Part shown: positions 32,952 to 41,446 of the stretch, piece by piece
Layout of the letters: every line of letters starts with the position of its first letter
Position numbering within the stretch: position 1 is the first letter of the stretch
Assembly (NCBI GenBank): GCA_036824245.1
Contig: DAITAO010000015.1
Span: 1 to 50,659, forward strand
Length of the DNA stretch: 50,659 nt
From: JACVRM01 sp036824245
GTDB lineage: Bacteria > Actinomycetota > Thermoleophilia > Gaiellales > Gaiellaceae
Direction of reading: 5' to 3'
Notes under the pieces: model-generated
The model's database searches: none
What the model was told of the DNA's origin: nothing
Seen by the model: only the letters and a program-made list of their open reading frames with translations
Translations under genes and position numbers: made by a program

Positions 32952-34967
32952 CTAGCCCGACTGCTCGCCTACGAGGAGCGTGTAGTCGTCCGCATTCGCG
33001 AAGGAGCCGTACATCTGTCCGGCGATGAGGCTTTGCAGCGACGGCCAGGCGTAGAACGACGGCCAGGCGCTGCTGTCGTACGGGATCTCGATGGAGTCGC
33101 AGATGATCGGCCCGCTCGAGCGGAAGGCCTCGTGGATGATGCAGTCGTCGTCCGCGTACATGACGCCCTGGAACGCGGCGGGATCGAGGTCCTCACCCTG
33201 GTCGTACTCGGAGTCGCCGCCGGAGAGGATGATCATCATGTTCTGCTCCGGATCCCAGTTCGTCATGGTCGACCAGCAGTTGTTCGACCCGTCGCCACCC
33301 GCGCACACAATCTCGTCGTATTCGATGTCTCCCGCCGCGTAGATGATCGCGCGGCCCTGGTAATTGACGAGCTGGCCGTCCTTGTCGAAGCGGACGTTGC
33401 CGTCGATGAAAATGGTGCCCTTGATGATGAGCAGGTGGGTCACGTGGTTCCAGGTGAGCTCGCCGACCGTGACGCCGTTCTCGATCACCTTGCACGAGTA
33501 GCTGATGAACGAGGGCGTGATCTGATCGATGTCCTCGTTTGCGTTGCCGTAGTCGGGCAGGCTGACGTTGTAGGTCGTGTCGTTGTCGAAGCCGCCCGGG
33601 AAGCTGCCCGTCGTACAGTCGTGCATCGGCCCCGGCTTGGCGTTCTGGTACCAGTAGGCCATGTCGACCTGCGGCTTCTGCAGGTTCGGCGGCGTCGACG
33701 TGATCGTGCCCGCGTAGACGCCGGACGACGGGCCGCACGAGCCGGGTGCCGCGGTTCCGTACGTGCAGGTGCCGACGATCTCGGCGCGCAGGACGTTTCC
33801 GCCGGACACGCCGATGCTGGCATTGACGACCGGCACCTGGTAGTAGACCTGGAGCTGGATGTGGTCGACGTTGGCGACACGCGTTGCGGAAGGGGTGGTG
33901 TTGTCGTTGTCGACCCGCAGGCGCAGGCCGAAGTTCGTCGCGTTGATCTGAGCAGGCGTCCAGGTTGTTCCCCAGAGGTCGTTTGAGCCGCCGTACGTCC
34001 TCGTTGTTTCCTGAGGCGAGCCGGGCTGCGCCCAGTCGGTGCTGGACGCGTCGTCGTTGCCTGACGGCGCGCCCGCCTTGAGCAGGCGGACCTCGTCGTC
34101 GTCGAGGCCGCCGCCCGTCGCGTAGCCCTCGATTCGCGCGACGATCCCGAGAATCACGGCGTTGGCCGGAATGGCGAACGCGTAACCGGTGGCATTCAGC
34201 GCCGCGCTCTGCGTGTCCGCAAGGACGGTTACGCTCGCCCGGGAGTTGTTGCTGGACGCAACTCTGGTCGGGTTGAGCCAGCCGGTGCAGTTAGTGGCGG
34301 CCGGGGCAGCGCAGGGAGATCTAGTCGACGACTGAGTCGCCCCGGGCATGGCGTCCATATCCACGTCGTCGCCGACCTCGACCTTGGAGGCGGCGCCGGT
34401 GATCTTGGCCGTGTCGATCAGGCAGAGGTCGCCGGCCGACGTCACGGACGCCGGGATCGTGACCGTGTCGATCGTGAGGCAGCTGCCCGTGTCCCCGTGG
34501 TAGAGCCGATCCCACTCAGGCGCCGTGGCGCCCACGACGAGCGCCTGCACAGTGGCGTTGCGGCTCAGCGTACGCGTGACGTTCGCCTGCCCAGGCCCGC
34601 CCGGATTCGGGACGCTGCCGGTCGCGCTGATCGTCCAGGTTTTGCTGGGGTCGTCGAACGTTCCCGAATAGCGGAACTGTCCGCCGTCAAGGTTCTGCCA
34701 GGCGGTCAACGGCAAGGTTATCGTGGGTGGGGTCGGCGCGTCCGTCGGGGGCACGGCCTCGAGCTTGGACAAGGCCTCAGCGATTCCCGCCTCGGCCAGG
34801 TGGTACGCCTTGGTTGTCGCTTTGGAGCGGTCGGCGCTGCGAGCGCCCGATCCTGTAAGCGTGATGACCGTGACCGAGGTGGCCGTCACCGCGGCCAGGA
34901 GAATGACCGCCATGACCAGGGCGATTCCATCCTCTCTTGCGAGCAACTGCCTCACCTTGTCCTCCAT
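32952..34967 (-). CDS. PilX-like large pilus-associated protein with an inserted surface domain
   Basis: A 671-residue paralogue of the 30759-32183 protein. An N-terminal helix (DGIALVMAVILLAAVTATS) follows a short basic stretch. The shared beta-rich C-terminal domain (AYWYQNAKPGPMHDCTTGSF, then IFIDGNVRFDKDGQ) is at about residues 450-660. Between them, about 230-390, lies a module absent from the shorter paralogue (ASSNNSRASVTVLADTQSA, then DLWGTTWTPAQINATNFGLR). The ending VDHIQLQVYY is a pattern seen in phage and adhesin surface domains. This is a likely binding domain added to a tip protein. ATG 34967 follows the PilW-like stop directly. Confidence 0.78.
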   Translation of the reverse strand: MEDKVRQLLAREDGIALVMAVILLAAVTATSVTVITLTGSGARSADRSKATTKAYHLAEAGIAEALSKLEAVPPTDAPTPPTITLPLTAWQNLDGGQFRYSGTFDDPSKTWTISATGSVPNPGGPGQANVTRTLSRNATVQALVVGATAPEWDRLYHGDTGSCLTIDTVTIPASVTSAGDLCLIDTAKITGAASKVEVGDDVDMDAMPGATQSSTRSPCAAPAATNCTGWLNPTRVASSNNSRASVTVLADTQSAALNATGYAFAIPANAVILGIVARIEGYATGGGLDDDEVRLLKAGAPSGNDDASSTDWAQPGSPQETTRTYGGSNDLWGTTWTPAQINATNFGLRLRVDNDNTTPSATRVANVDHIQLQVYYQVPVVNASIGVSGGNVLRAEIVGTCTYGTAAPGSCGPSSGVYAGTITSTPPNLQKPQVDMAYWYQNAKPGPMHDCTTGSFPGGFDNDTTYNVSLPDYGNANEDIDQITPSFISYSCKVIENGVTVGELTWNHVTHLLIIKGTIFIDGNVRFDKDGQLVNYQGRAIIYAAGDIEYDEIVCAGGDGSNNCWSTMTNWDPEQNMMIILSGGDSEYDQGEDLDPAAFQGVMYADDDCIIHEAFRSSGPIICDSIEIPYDSSAWPSFYAWPSLQSLIAGQMYGSFANADDYTLLVGEQSG

Positions 34968-35573
34968 TCAGATACGGGATGTGTTCCGCAGGACGATGCT
35001 GTCTTCGAGCTTGTAAACACCCTGCGAATTGCTCGGCTGCACGTCGACGGGGAGCGCGACGAAAAGCGAGCCGAGATTTCCGTTGATGGGGGCGGTGTAG
35101 GCGAAGATGCAAAGACTGCTGGGACTGCCGCAGACAGAGACGGCAGTCGCAGTGGTGCTGGTCCTGAGGTAGTCGGCGACCTTGGTGCCGCCGCTACAGG
35201 TGGTGCCGGAAATGCGGTACAGGCCGTAGCGCTGCGTCGCGAGGTTCTGCGTGCACCACGTGACCGGCGTGGTCGTGGAGCAGGTCGTGTTCGGCAGCGA
35301 GATCGTGACCGACCAGGCCGAACCTGTGGCCGGGCTCTGCGCCGAGACCGCACACGCACCGTGCACCTCCCGCCGCAGCCGGTCGAGAGCGAGCCTCGCT
35401 TCCTGCTGTGCCTGGAAGCGCTGGTTCATGTCCACCTCGGCACGTGTCGCGCTCACGTAGAGCGCGGTCACGCCTCCGATCACGAGTCCCAGGATCATCA
35501 TGACGCTGAGTAGCTCGGGGAGGCTGTACCCACGCTCTTCGCGCGCCAGCGGCCGCAGCCGCAAGCGCTTCAA
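34968..35573 (-). CDS. PilW-like minor prepilin
   Basis: A 201-residue prepilin. The start is TTG 35573, overlapping the PASTA gene stop (TTGA), which overrides a much longer open frame. The leader ends EERG and cleavage would precede YSLPELLSVMMILG with Glu at +5. The globular part has several Cys residues (TTCSTTTPVTWC, VSVCGS). PilW-type pilins help start pilus assembly together with PilX and PilV. Confidence 0.82.
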   Translation of the reverse strand: MKRLRLRPLAREERGYSLPELLSVMMILGLVIGGVTALYVSATRAEVDMNQRFQAQQEARLALDRLRREVHGACAVSAQSPATGSAWSVTISLPNTTCSTTTPVTWCTQNLATQRYGLYRISGTTCSGGTKVADYLRTSTTATAVSVCGSPSSLCIFAYTAPINGNLGSLFVALPVDVQPSNSQGVYKLEDSIVLRNTSRI

Positions 35574-36439
35574 GCCGCGGCCTCCTCGACCTCCCGCAAT
35601 GCTGCGGCGGCGACGCCGCGGCTGCGGGAGCCGACGCCCCAGAGGTCGATGACTCGGTCGTCGACGCGGAGCAGGATGCGAAGGGCCTCCGCGCCGCGCC
35701 ACCAGCCGAACTTCGCACCGGCGACGATCCATTCGTGCTGGTAGAACCAGTGGCGCGCGTTCGCGTCTGTTCGCTTGGGATGGCGCTCGACCCAGGCGGC
35801 AAGCCGCTGCGCCCGTTGGGTGAGCGAGATCTCGTCGAGCGGCTCGGCCGGGGCGCCGGCAACTTCGAAGGCCGGCGGGCGGGCAGTCGGCGTGGCCGGC
35901 GTGGCCGGCTTTTTCGGCTGCGGCTTCGCCGCGGGCTTGGGCTTCGCTGCCGGCTTGGGCTTCGCGGCCGGCTTGGCCGGGGACGGAGTCTTCTTTGCAG
36001 GCGCCGGGCGACTCGTCACCACCGCCGACGGCAGCTCGACCGCAGTGCCACGGAACGGGGCGTCGCTCTCGGGCCTGCCGCGCTCGGCGTAGCGAGTGTT
36101 GCGCTTCAGCGAGAGGACGACCGTCGGCGCGCCGTTGTCGACGACGCGCGTCCCCGGCGCAGGCGACTGAGTCGCCACGAGGTTGACGGCGTAGCCCTGC
36201 ACAGAACCTGTGACGCGCCAGGCGAAGCCCTCGTCCTCGAGCATGCCCTTGGCAAAGACGTAGACCTGGTCGCGCACGTCCGGCACGGTCAGGCGCGGCT
36301 TGGCCTGCGCGGCACGCTTGGCCGCGGGCTGTGTGGAAGCGCCCGTGTCCGCGGCCAACGCGATCGTCGCCGTCGAGACGAGAGCAACCGCGGCAAGAAC
36401 CGCGAGTCGTAGGAGCACAGGAGTCATCCGGGCCGCCAT
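35570..36439 (-). CDS. Exported PASTA-domain protein with a Lys/Pro/Ala-rich linker
   Basis: A 289-residue protein: signal peptide (1-30, ending ALAA), one PASTA domain (about 48-114, VPDVRDQVYVFAKGMLEDEG), a repeated PAAKPKPAAKPKPAAKP linker (about 140-200) and a C-terminal domain (about 205-289, TDANARHWFYQHEWIVAG). PASTA domains bind uncrosslinked peptidoglycan, so the protein may hold the pilus machine to the cell wall or open a gap for it. It is first after the hydrolase gene in the operon and has a sigma-28-like sequence ahead. Confidence 0.75.
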   Translation of the reverse strand: MAARMTPVLLRLAVLAAVALVSTATIALAADTGASTQPAAKRAAQAKPRLTVPDVRDQVYVFAKGMLEDEGFAWRVTGSVQGYAVNLVATQSPAPGTRVVDNGAPTVVLSLKRNTRYAERGRPESDAPFRGTAVELPSAVVTSRPAPAKKTPSPAKPAAKPKPAAKPKPAAKPQPKKPATPATPTARPPAFEVAGAPAEPLDEISLTQRAQRLAAWVERHPKRTDANARHWFYQHEWIVAGAKFGWWRGAEALRILLRVDDRVIDLWGVGSRSRGVAAAALREVEEAAA

Positions 36440-36447
36440 ATCCCTCT

Positions 36448-36476
36448 TTTTCGGCAGAAAGGACCGAAGAGTTAAG
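36448..36476 (-). promoter_or_regulatory. Weak sigma-28-like promoter of the PASTA/pilW/pilX operon
   Basis: Minus strand: CTTAAC (36476-36471), 15 bases, GCCGAAAA (36455-36448). The -10 has one mismatch. This may be an internal promoter of the operon. Confidence 0.45.
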
Positions 36477-37875
36477 GGCTTTGTGTGAAGAGAACGACTT
36501 CCGGCTCGGCCTGCTGCTCATCGTCCACGACGACGAAGACCGGCCCCGAGGCGGTCGGCGCCTCACCCTGCCAGCTGAACGCCGTGCCCGCGAACTGCTG
36601 GAACCACGGCTCGGCCTGCGGGTACGAGACCGGCGGCGCAAGCTGGAGGTGAAGGTGCGGGCCGCTGGACGTGGTGCCCGTCGAGCCGACGAGGCCTACG
36701 GGGGCGCCCGGCGCCAGCGCGGCACCCGCCGTCACTGCGGGCTCGAGGTAGGAGAAGTGGCAGTACGTCCAGCTGCGGCCGTCCTCGGCGCGCATGGTGA
36801 AGCCGATGCCGCAGCGGCCCTCTGGAGACGACCAGCCGCGTACGACGATGCCGCCCGTGTGCGCGAACACGGGTGCGCCCTCGGGCGCAACGATGTCGGC
36901 CGCGGGATAGTCGTGGTGGTGAGCCGCGACGGACACGGTGGCCGCACCGCCGCCCACCGGGAACGCGTAGCCGGAGGTCGTCTCGGGCAGCAACTGCACG
37001 GCTGCGCCGAACGCGAACGGCGAGGACAGCGTCCCTGCCCGCGCGGTCGAAACGGCCTCCTCGGCGGCGGCCAGCTGCTCGCGCAGCCTCTCCACCCGCA
37101 CGGTGGCCTCCTCGTGGCGTACGCCGATGAGCACGGCCTGCTTGTTCGCCAGCAGGCTGTCGGAGAGCAGTGTGATCCGGTCTGAGCGCTGCGACGCGAG
37201 CTCTTCGGCGCGTGCGAGCCGCTCCTCCTCCTCGAGCGCGACCGCAAGCTCCTCGCCGATCTCGGCCAGGCCCAGCTGCGCGTCCACGAGGTCCGCCTGC
37301 AGGCCGTCGAGGATGACCGGCATCTCGACGCTACCGCGTGCGTACGCGCTGGCCAGCTCGAGGACGTCGTCGACATACCACTGCGCATGGTTGTAGGCGA
37401 AGACGGCCCGCGGAATGTCGGTGCGGCCTCCGGCCGCCGCCAGATAGCGCGCCGACGCGAAGACCGCGTCCTCCGCCACCCAGGGGTTCGCGACTCCGTC
37501 TCCGTCCGCGTCCAGCCCCCACCGCATCCATGTGTCGGGCATGAACTGCATCCAGCCGACTGCGCCTGCGGAGCTCGGGCCCATGTTCTGGCCGAAGTTG
37601 GACTCGATCTTGTTGATGGCCGCCAGCACCTGCCACGGGATGCCGTAGGCCTCACCGGCGCGTCCCCAGAGCTCTGTCAGCTGCTCGACGGAAAGTTGCT
37701 GCGGTACGAGTGGGGGCGGGGGCATCGCCACGGCGACCCCGTTCGGGGTCTCCGCGCTCGGAAGCACTGGGGCCGGCGCCTCGACGATGACGAACGTCGC
37801 GCCCTGTTCGTCGTCCGCCTGCGCCGGGGCCGCGAGCACGAGCGACAGGACGGCGAGCGCGACCAGGCGCTTCAC
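36472..37875 (-). CDS. Bifunctional cell-wall hydrolase: lytic transglycosylase plus M23 peptidase
   Basis: A 467-residue exported protein: signal peptide (1-20, ending AQA), SLT domain (about 70-185) with catalytic Glu91 in INKIESNFG and AVGWMQFMP, a coiled coil (about 190-270), and a LytM/M23 domain (about 310-430) with the zinc-site His/Asp in HHHDYPAADIVAP and HLHLQL. One enzyme cuts the sugar chain and the peptide stem, opening peptidoglycan. Such an enzyme in a pilus operon fits local wall remodelling. It overlaps pilT2 (GTGA). Confidence 0.88.
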   Translation of the reverse strand: MKRLVALAVLSLVLAAPAQADDEQGATFVIVEAPAPVLPSAETPNGVAVAMPPPPLVPQQLSVEQLTELWGRAGEAYGIPWQVLAAINKIESNFGQNMGPSSAGAVGWMQFMPDTWMRWGLDADGDGVANPWVAEDAVFASARYLAAAGGRTDIPRAVFAYNHAQWYVDDVLELASAYARGSVEMPVILDGLQADLVDAQLGLAEIGEELAVALEEEERLARAEELASQRSDRITLLSDSLLANKQAVLIGVRHEEATVRVERLREQLAAAEEAVSTARAGTLSSPFAFGAAVQLLPETTSGYAFPVGGGAATVSVAAHHHDYPAADIVAPEGAPVFAHTGGIVVRGWSSPEGRCGIGFTMRAEDGRSWTYCHFSYLEPAVTAGAALAPGAPVGLVGSTGTTSSGPHLHLQLAPPVSYPQAEPWFQQFAGTAFSWQGEAPTASGPVFVVVDDEQQAEPEVVLFTQSP

Positions 37876-39020
37876 GAGTCTGCCCTTCCGCCGAAGAGCG
37901 CCGCCGCCGTATCGGTCTCTCCGTTCGCTGCGTTGTGGTCGACAGCGGACTGCTTGAGCGCCCGGTCGAGCAAGAGTAGGAAATCGTGCGCATTGGGAGC
38001 CGCGGCGGCGGCCACTTCGCGCTCGACGACCCCCTCGAGGACGAGGATCAGGAGCGCACGCACGAAGGACTGCATGTCGAGAAACGAGCCGTCCTCGATC
38101 GCCTCGGGGATCTCGTGGGTGCGACCGTTGCGGATCAGGTCGGCAACGCGCGCATTGACGACGAGGACCTCGACGGCAGGCACGCGGCCGCCGTCAAGCC
38201 GCGGCAGCAGCCGCTGGCTGACGACGCCGCGCAGCGTCCCCGCCAGCGTGGAGCGCACCTGCTGGTGCTTGGCGGCCGGGAAGAACTCAAGGAGGCGCCC
38301 GATTGTTTCGGCCGCATCGAGAGTGTGCATCGTGGAGAGCACGAGGTGGCCTGACTCGGAGGCCTGGAGCGCGGTTTCGGCAGTCTCGACGTCGCGAAGC
38401 TCGCCGATCAGGATCACGTCCGGGTCCTGGCGCAGCACGCTGCGGAGGCCCGAATGGAACGAGTCGGTATCGAGCCCGACCTCGCGCTGGTTGACGATGC
38501 AGCTGAGGTCCTCGTGGACGAATTCGATCGGGTCCTCGATGGTCACGATGTGCTGACGCCGTGTCTTGTTGATGTGGTCGAGCACGGCGGCGAGCGTGGT
38601 CGTCTTGCCGACGCCTGTCGCTCCGGTGACGAGGATCATGCCGCGCCGCTCCTCCGCCAGCCTCGCCACGCCGGGCGGCAGGAGCAGCTCGTCGAAGCCG
38701 GGCACCTCGGCTGGGATGGCACGGAAAGCGAATGAGGTCGCGGCCCGCTGCCTGAAGCCGTTTACGCGAAAGCGAGGCAGCCCCGCGGCGGTGTAGGCGA
38801 CGTCGAGCTCACCGCGGGCCCGGAAGCCTTCCAGGCGGGCCGGTTCCGCGGCAGTGACATCGTGGAGAACGGCCTCGAGGTCGCGCGGGTCGAGCAGGTC
38901 GGAGTTCGCGAGCGGCTCGAGTTCGCCGTCGCGCCGTACGACCGGCGGCTGGCCCAGTTTGAGGTGAACGTCGCTCGCCCCCAGATCGACGGCGCGCTTC
39001 AGCAGAGCATCGAGGTCCAT
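37872..39020 (-). CDS. Type IV pilus retraction ATPase PilT (second copy)
   Basis: A 382-residue PilT/PilU-type ATPase: Walker A GATGVGKTT, IEDPIEFVH, Walker B ILIGELRDVET and the GHLVLSTMHTLDA His box. It differs from the first copy over most of its length, and its C-terminus is longer. The frame opens at 39035, but that ATG overlaps the promoter -10; ATG 39020 (MDLDALLKRAV), after GCGGAGCGC, is taken. A second motor may give stronger retraction or control of different pilins. Confidence 0.9.
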   Translation of the reverse strand: MDLDALLKRAVDLGASDVHLKLGQPPVVRRDGELEPLANSDLLDPRDLEAVLHDVTAAEPARLEGFRARGELDVAYTAAGLPRFRVNGFRQRAATSFAFRAIPAEVPGFDELLLPPGVARLAEERRGMILVTGATGVGKTTTLAAVLDHINKTRRQHIVTIEDPIEFVHEDLSCIVNQREVGLDTDSFHSGLRSVLRQDPDVILIGELRDVETAETALQASESGHLVLSTMHTLDAAETIGRLLEFFPAAKHQQVRSTLAGTLRGVVSQRLLPRLDGGRVPAVEVLVVNARVADLIRNGRTHEIPEAIEDGSFLDMQSFVRALLILVLEGVVEREVAAAAAPNAHDFLLLLDRALKQSAVDHNAANGETDTAAALFGGRADS

Positions 39021-39032
39021 GCGCTCCGCAGG

Positions 39033-39059
39033 CATCGGCAGGGCGAGTCGCTCCCTTTA
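39033..39059 (-). promoter_or_regulatory. Sigma-28-like promoter of the second pilT operon
   Basis: Minus strand: TAAA (39059-39056), 16 bases, GCCGATG (39039-39033). The spacer GGGAGCGACTCGCCCT aligns with GGGGTGCGACTCACCT before the PilV-like gene. Confidence 0.6.
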
Positions 39060-39087
39060 GGAAATTCGCGGGCGCTACGCTGGCCAG

Positions 39088-39828
39088 ATGTCGGTTGAGA
39101 CGGCAGAGGAGCTGCGGGCGCTGAGAGCCGCCGGTCAGGTGGTTTCGTCGACGCTTCATGCCATGCGTCGGGCGGTCCGGCCGGGCATTTCCACCGCAGA
39201 GCTCGACGATGTCGCGGCCGGGATCTTTCGCCGCGTCGGCGCGCGGTCAGGCCCGCAGTTGGACTACGACTTCCCAGGCGTGACCTGCATCTGCGTGAAC
39301 GACGAGGCAACGCACGGCATCCCGGGTCGCCGGCGGCTCCGCACGGGAGACCTCGTCTCGCTCGACGTCACCGCCGAGCTGGACGGCTTCTACGCCGACG
39401 CGTGCATCTCGGTGCCGGTCGGACGCCCGACGGCCGAGAGCCTCCGGCTCACGACGACCGCGGGGCGCGCGCTGGCGCACGGCATGGATGCGGCGCGCGC
39501 GGCCGCGCCGCTGAACGCCATCGGGAAAGCGGTCGAGGAGACGGTGCGAAGCGCCGGATTCGTGGTGTGCACGGAGCTAATGGGCCACGGCATTGGCAGA
39601 CGCATCCATGAGCCGCCGCACGTCGCCAACCACTTCGTGCCCAGCCTCTCGCAGCCGCTCACGGAGGGTCTGGTGCTCACGATCGAGCCCATCATCTCGG
39701 CTGGGAGTGGCAAGGTGCGGGGCTCGAGCGACGGCTGGACGGTGTGCACGGCCGACGGTGCACTCTCGGCGCACGCCGAGCATACGATTGTCGTGCGGCG
39801 CGGCGCGCCTCTGGTTCTGACGGCCTAG
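39088..39828 (+). CDS. map: Methionine aminopeptidase, type I
   Basis: A 246-residue cytoplasmic enzyme that removes the initiator methionine. The metal ligands are all present: Asp93, Asp104, His167, Glu200 and Glu231, with His76 as the substrate-side histidine. It has the type I core without the N-terminal zinc finger. It diverges from the second pilT operon and converges with the following gene, their stops sharing CTAG. The ATG at 39088 has no strong ribosome site. Confidence 0.94.
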   Translation: MSVETAEELRALRAAGQVVSSTLHAMRRAVRPGISTAELDDVAAGIFRRVGARSGPQLDYDFPGVTCICVNDEATHGIPGRRRLRTGDLVSLDVTAELDGFYADACISVPVGRPTAESLRLTTTAGRALAHGMDAARAAAPLNAIGKAVEETVRSAGFVVCTELMGHGIGRRIHEPPHVANHFVPSLSQPLTEGLVLTIEPIISAGSGKVRGSSDGWTVCTADGALSAHAEHTIVVRRGAPLVLTA

Positions 39829-40985
39829 CCGGCCGCGGTCTCGGCGCGGCGCCCGAGCGCTTCGACGGCACGGAGGGGGCCACGCGCCAACCCGCGTGCC
39901 TCGCCGGGGTGCGCGAGGTCACCGCGTATGAGCGCCTCAACTGCGCGCCAGACGGGCGGCACGCGGAGCAATCCGAATGTGAGCCGTGGGAACCGGTCGA
40001 GCGCAAGCTTGGCGTGCCAGGAGGCGGTCGCGTGCCTGCCGACCGCACGATCGAGCGCACGGTGGTACGGCGCGACGGTCGGCTCGCGCCCCGCGAGCAC
40101 TTCGAGAATCGCCTCGGCGGCGAGCCCGGAGCTCACGAACGCCTCGAACATGCCGTCTCCGGAGAGGGGGTCGACGAGTCCGGCCGCGTCGCCGACGAGG
40201 AGCACGCGGCCGCGCGCTGCCACGGAGCCCGGGCGACGCAGCGGAAGGCGGAAACCGCGCAAGTCGTGAACGTCGCCCTCGCGGATGTCGTACGCCTCGC
40301 AGAGGCGCCTGAGGTGGCCGCGGAGCTTGGGCCCCTCCCGCTCCCAGCCGCCCACGCCGACGTTGACGTGATCGCCCTTCGGAAACACCCAGCCGTAGCC
40401 GCCCGGGATCGTGCCGAGCTCGATGACGGCGCGTCCGGCGTAACGTCCGGCGTCGATCGCCTCGTTCGATACGTTGCCTTCGAAGGCAACACCGATAGCC
40501 CACTTCTGCTCGAGCCCGGCCGCCCGCGCCACGACGCCGTTGACTCCGTCGGCGCCTACGGCGACCGTGCCGTGAAGCGGGCCGCCGGACGTCTCGACGG
40601 TGACGCCGTCGGGCTCCTCGCGAACGCCCTGGACGCGAACGCCGTCGCGAAAGTCGGCGCCGGCGGCGGCCGCCTGCTCGGCGAGGTAAGCGTCCAGGCG
40701 ACGCCGCTGGGTCATCGCCACGAGCGGCGTGCGCGCGCGACGCTCGAAGCGCCGTCCGTAGCGAAACGCGAGCTCGAGGCAGTCGACACGGTGTTCCACC
40801 ACGGGTTCGACGTCGACCGGCAGGGCGCGCAGCGCGCGCTCGGTGAGACCGCCGCCGCAGGGTTTGTCGCGCGGGAAAGTCGCCCGGTCGAGCAGGGCGA
40901 CGCGCGCGCCCACGCTTACGAGCCGGTAAGCAGTCGTCGAGCCGGCCGGCCCGGCCCCGATGACGACTGCGTCGAAGCGTTCCAC
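39825..40985 (-). CDS. Geranylgeranyl reductase-family FAD oxidoreductase
   Basis: A 386-residue flavoprotein. VVIGAGPAGSTTAY is the FAD-binding loop; KPCGGGLTERAL and GDAAGLVDPLSGDG are family signatures. Relatives reduce double bonds in isoprenoid chains of lipids, quinones or carotenoids, or act as aromatic hydroxylases. GTG 40985 (VERFDAVVIGAG) behind GAGG is preferred to the 41048 start, which adds 21 residues without homology. Confidence 0.85.
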   Translation of the reverse strand: MERFDAVVIGAGPAGSTTAYRLVSVGARVALLDRATFPRDKPCGGGLTERALRALPVDVEPVVEHRVDCLELAFRYGRRFERRARTPLVAMTQRRRLDAYLAEQAAAAGADFRDGVRVQGVREEPDGVTVETSGGPLHGTVAVGADGVNGVVARAAGLEQKWAIGVAFEGNVSNEAIDAGRYAGRAVIELGTIPGGYGWVFPKGDHVNVGVGGWEREGPKLRGHLRRLCEAYDIREGDVHDLRGFRLPLRRPGSVAARGRVLLVGDAAGLVDPLSGDGMFEAFVSSGLAAEAILEVLAGREPTVAPYHRALDRAVGRHATASWHAKLALDRFPRLTFGLLRVPPVWRAVEALIRGDLAHPGEARGLARGPLRAVEALGRRAETAAG

Positions 40986-41073
40986 GGCCCTCGATCCTAC
41001 GTTGGCGCAAGCCAAGGGCGCGCGCCGGCTGGTTGCCGCCCGGCGCACCGCCGGGAGCGCCGGACGACGAGTA

Positions 41074-41155
41074 TGGGGGCGGGAGGATTCGAACCTCCGA
41101 AGGCAGAGCCAACGGGTTTACAGCCCGTCCCCTTTGGCCGCTCAGGAACACCCCC
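41074..41155 (-). tRNA. tRNA-Tyr (GTA)
   Basis: 82 bases. The acceptor GGGGGTG pairs with CGCCCCC, the anticodon stem ACGGG/CCCGT encloses CTGTAAA (GTA), a class II variable arm follows, and the T-arm is GGAGG-TTCGAAT-CCTCC. The CCA is not encoded. Confidence 0.95.
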
Positions 41156-41215
41156 GGGGAGGCGCATTGTAGCCGGGGTGGAACGTGCCCCAGACGTGGC
41201 TACAATCCGACTTCT

Positions 41216-41288
41216 GCCCTCTTAGCTCAGCTGGTAGAGCACCTCCATGGTAAGGAGGGGGTCGACGGTTCGAGTCCGTCAGAGGGCT
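41216..41288 (+). tRNA. tRNA-Thr (GGT)
   Basis: 73 bases. The acceptor GCCCTCT pairs with AGAGGGC; the D-arm is TAGCTCAGCTGGTAGAGC, and the anticodon loop ATGGTAA between CCTCC and GGAGG gives GGT. The T-loop TTCGAGT is present. No CCA is encoded. It is head to head with tRNA-Tyr, 60 bases apart. Confidence 0.95.
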
Positions 41289-41292
41289 CTGT

Positions 41293-41320
41293 AAAAGCGC
41301 CGCAAAGCGGCGCTTTTTGT
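41293..41320 (+). terminator. Rho-independent terminator of tRNA-Thr
   Basis: AGCGCCGC (41296-41303) and GCGGCGCT (41307-41314) form an 8-bp stem with an AAA loop, followed by TTTTTG. Four A residues on the other side let it work weakly in reverse too. Confidence 0.9.
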
Positions 41321-41446
41321 TTATCGAGACCTTGCACGATCTCCAGCGTGCGATGGGTACGGAGCCCTTTATGGAGCCTTCAGGTTCAGAGCGGGTAAGC
41401 GCCGCCTCCCACACAGGATCTCCGGAACCTTGATGAGGATGGGCGT

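Noticed and set aside
34968..36641. 557-residue minus-strand frame
   Set aside because: Only the last 201 residues are a prepilin; the upstream part overlaps the PASTA gene out of frame.
41324..41446. Possible feature between the tRNA-Thr terminator and the transporter gene end
   Set aside because: No hairpin, gene or repeat was recognised.
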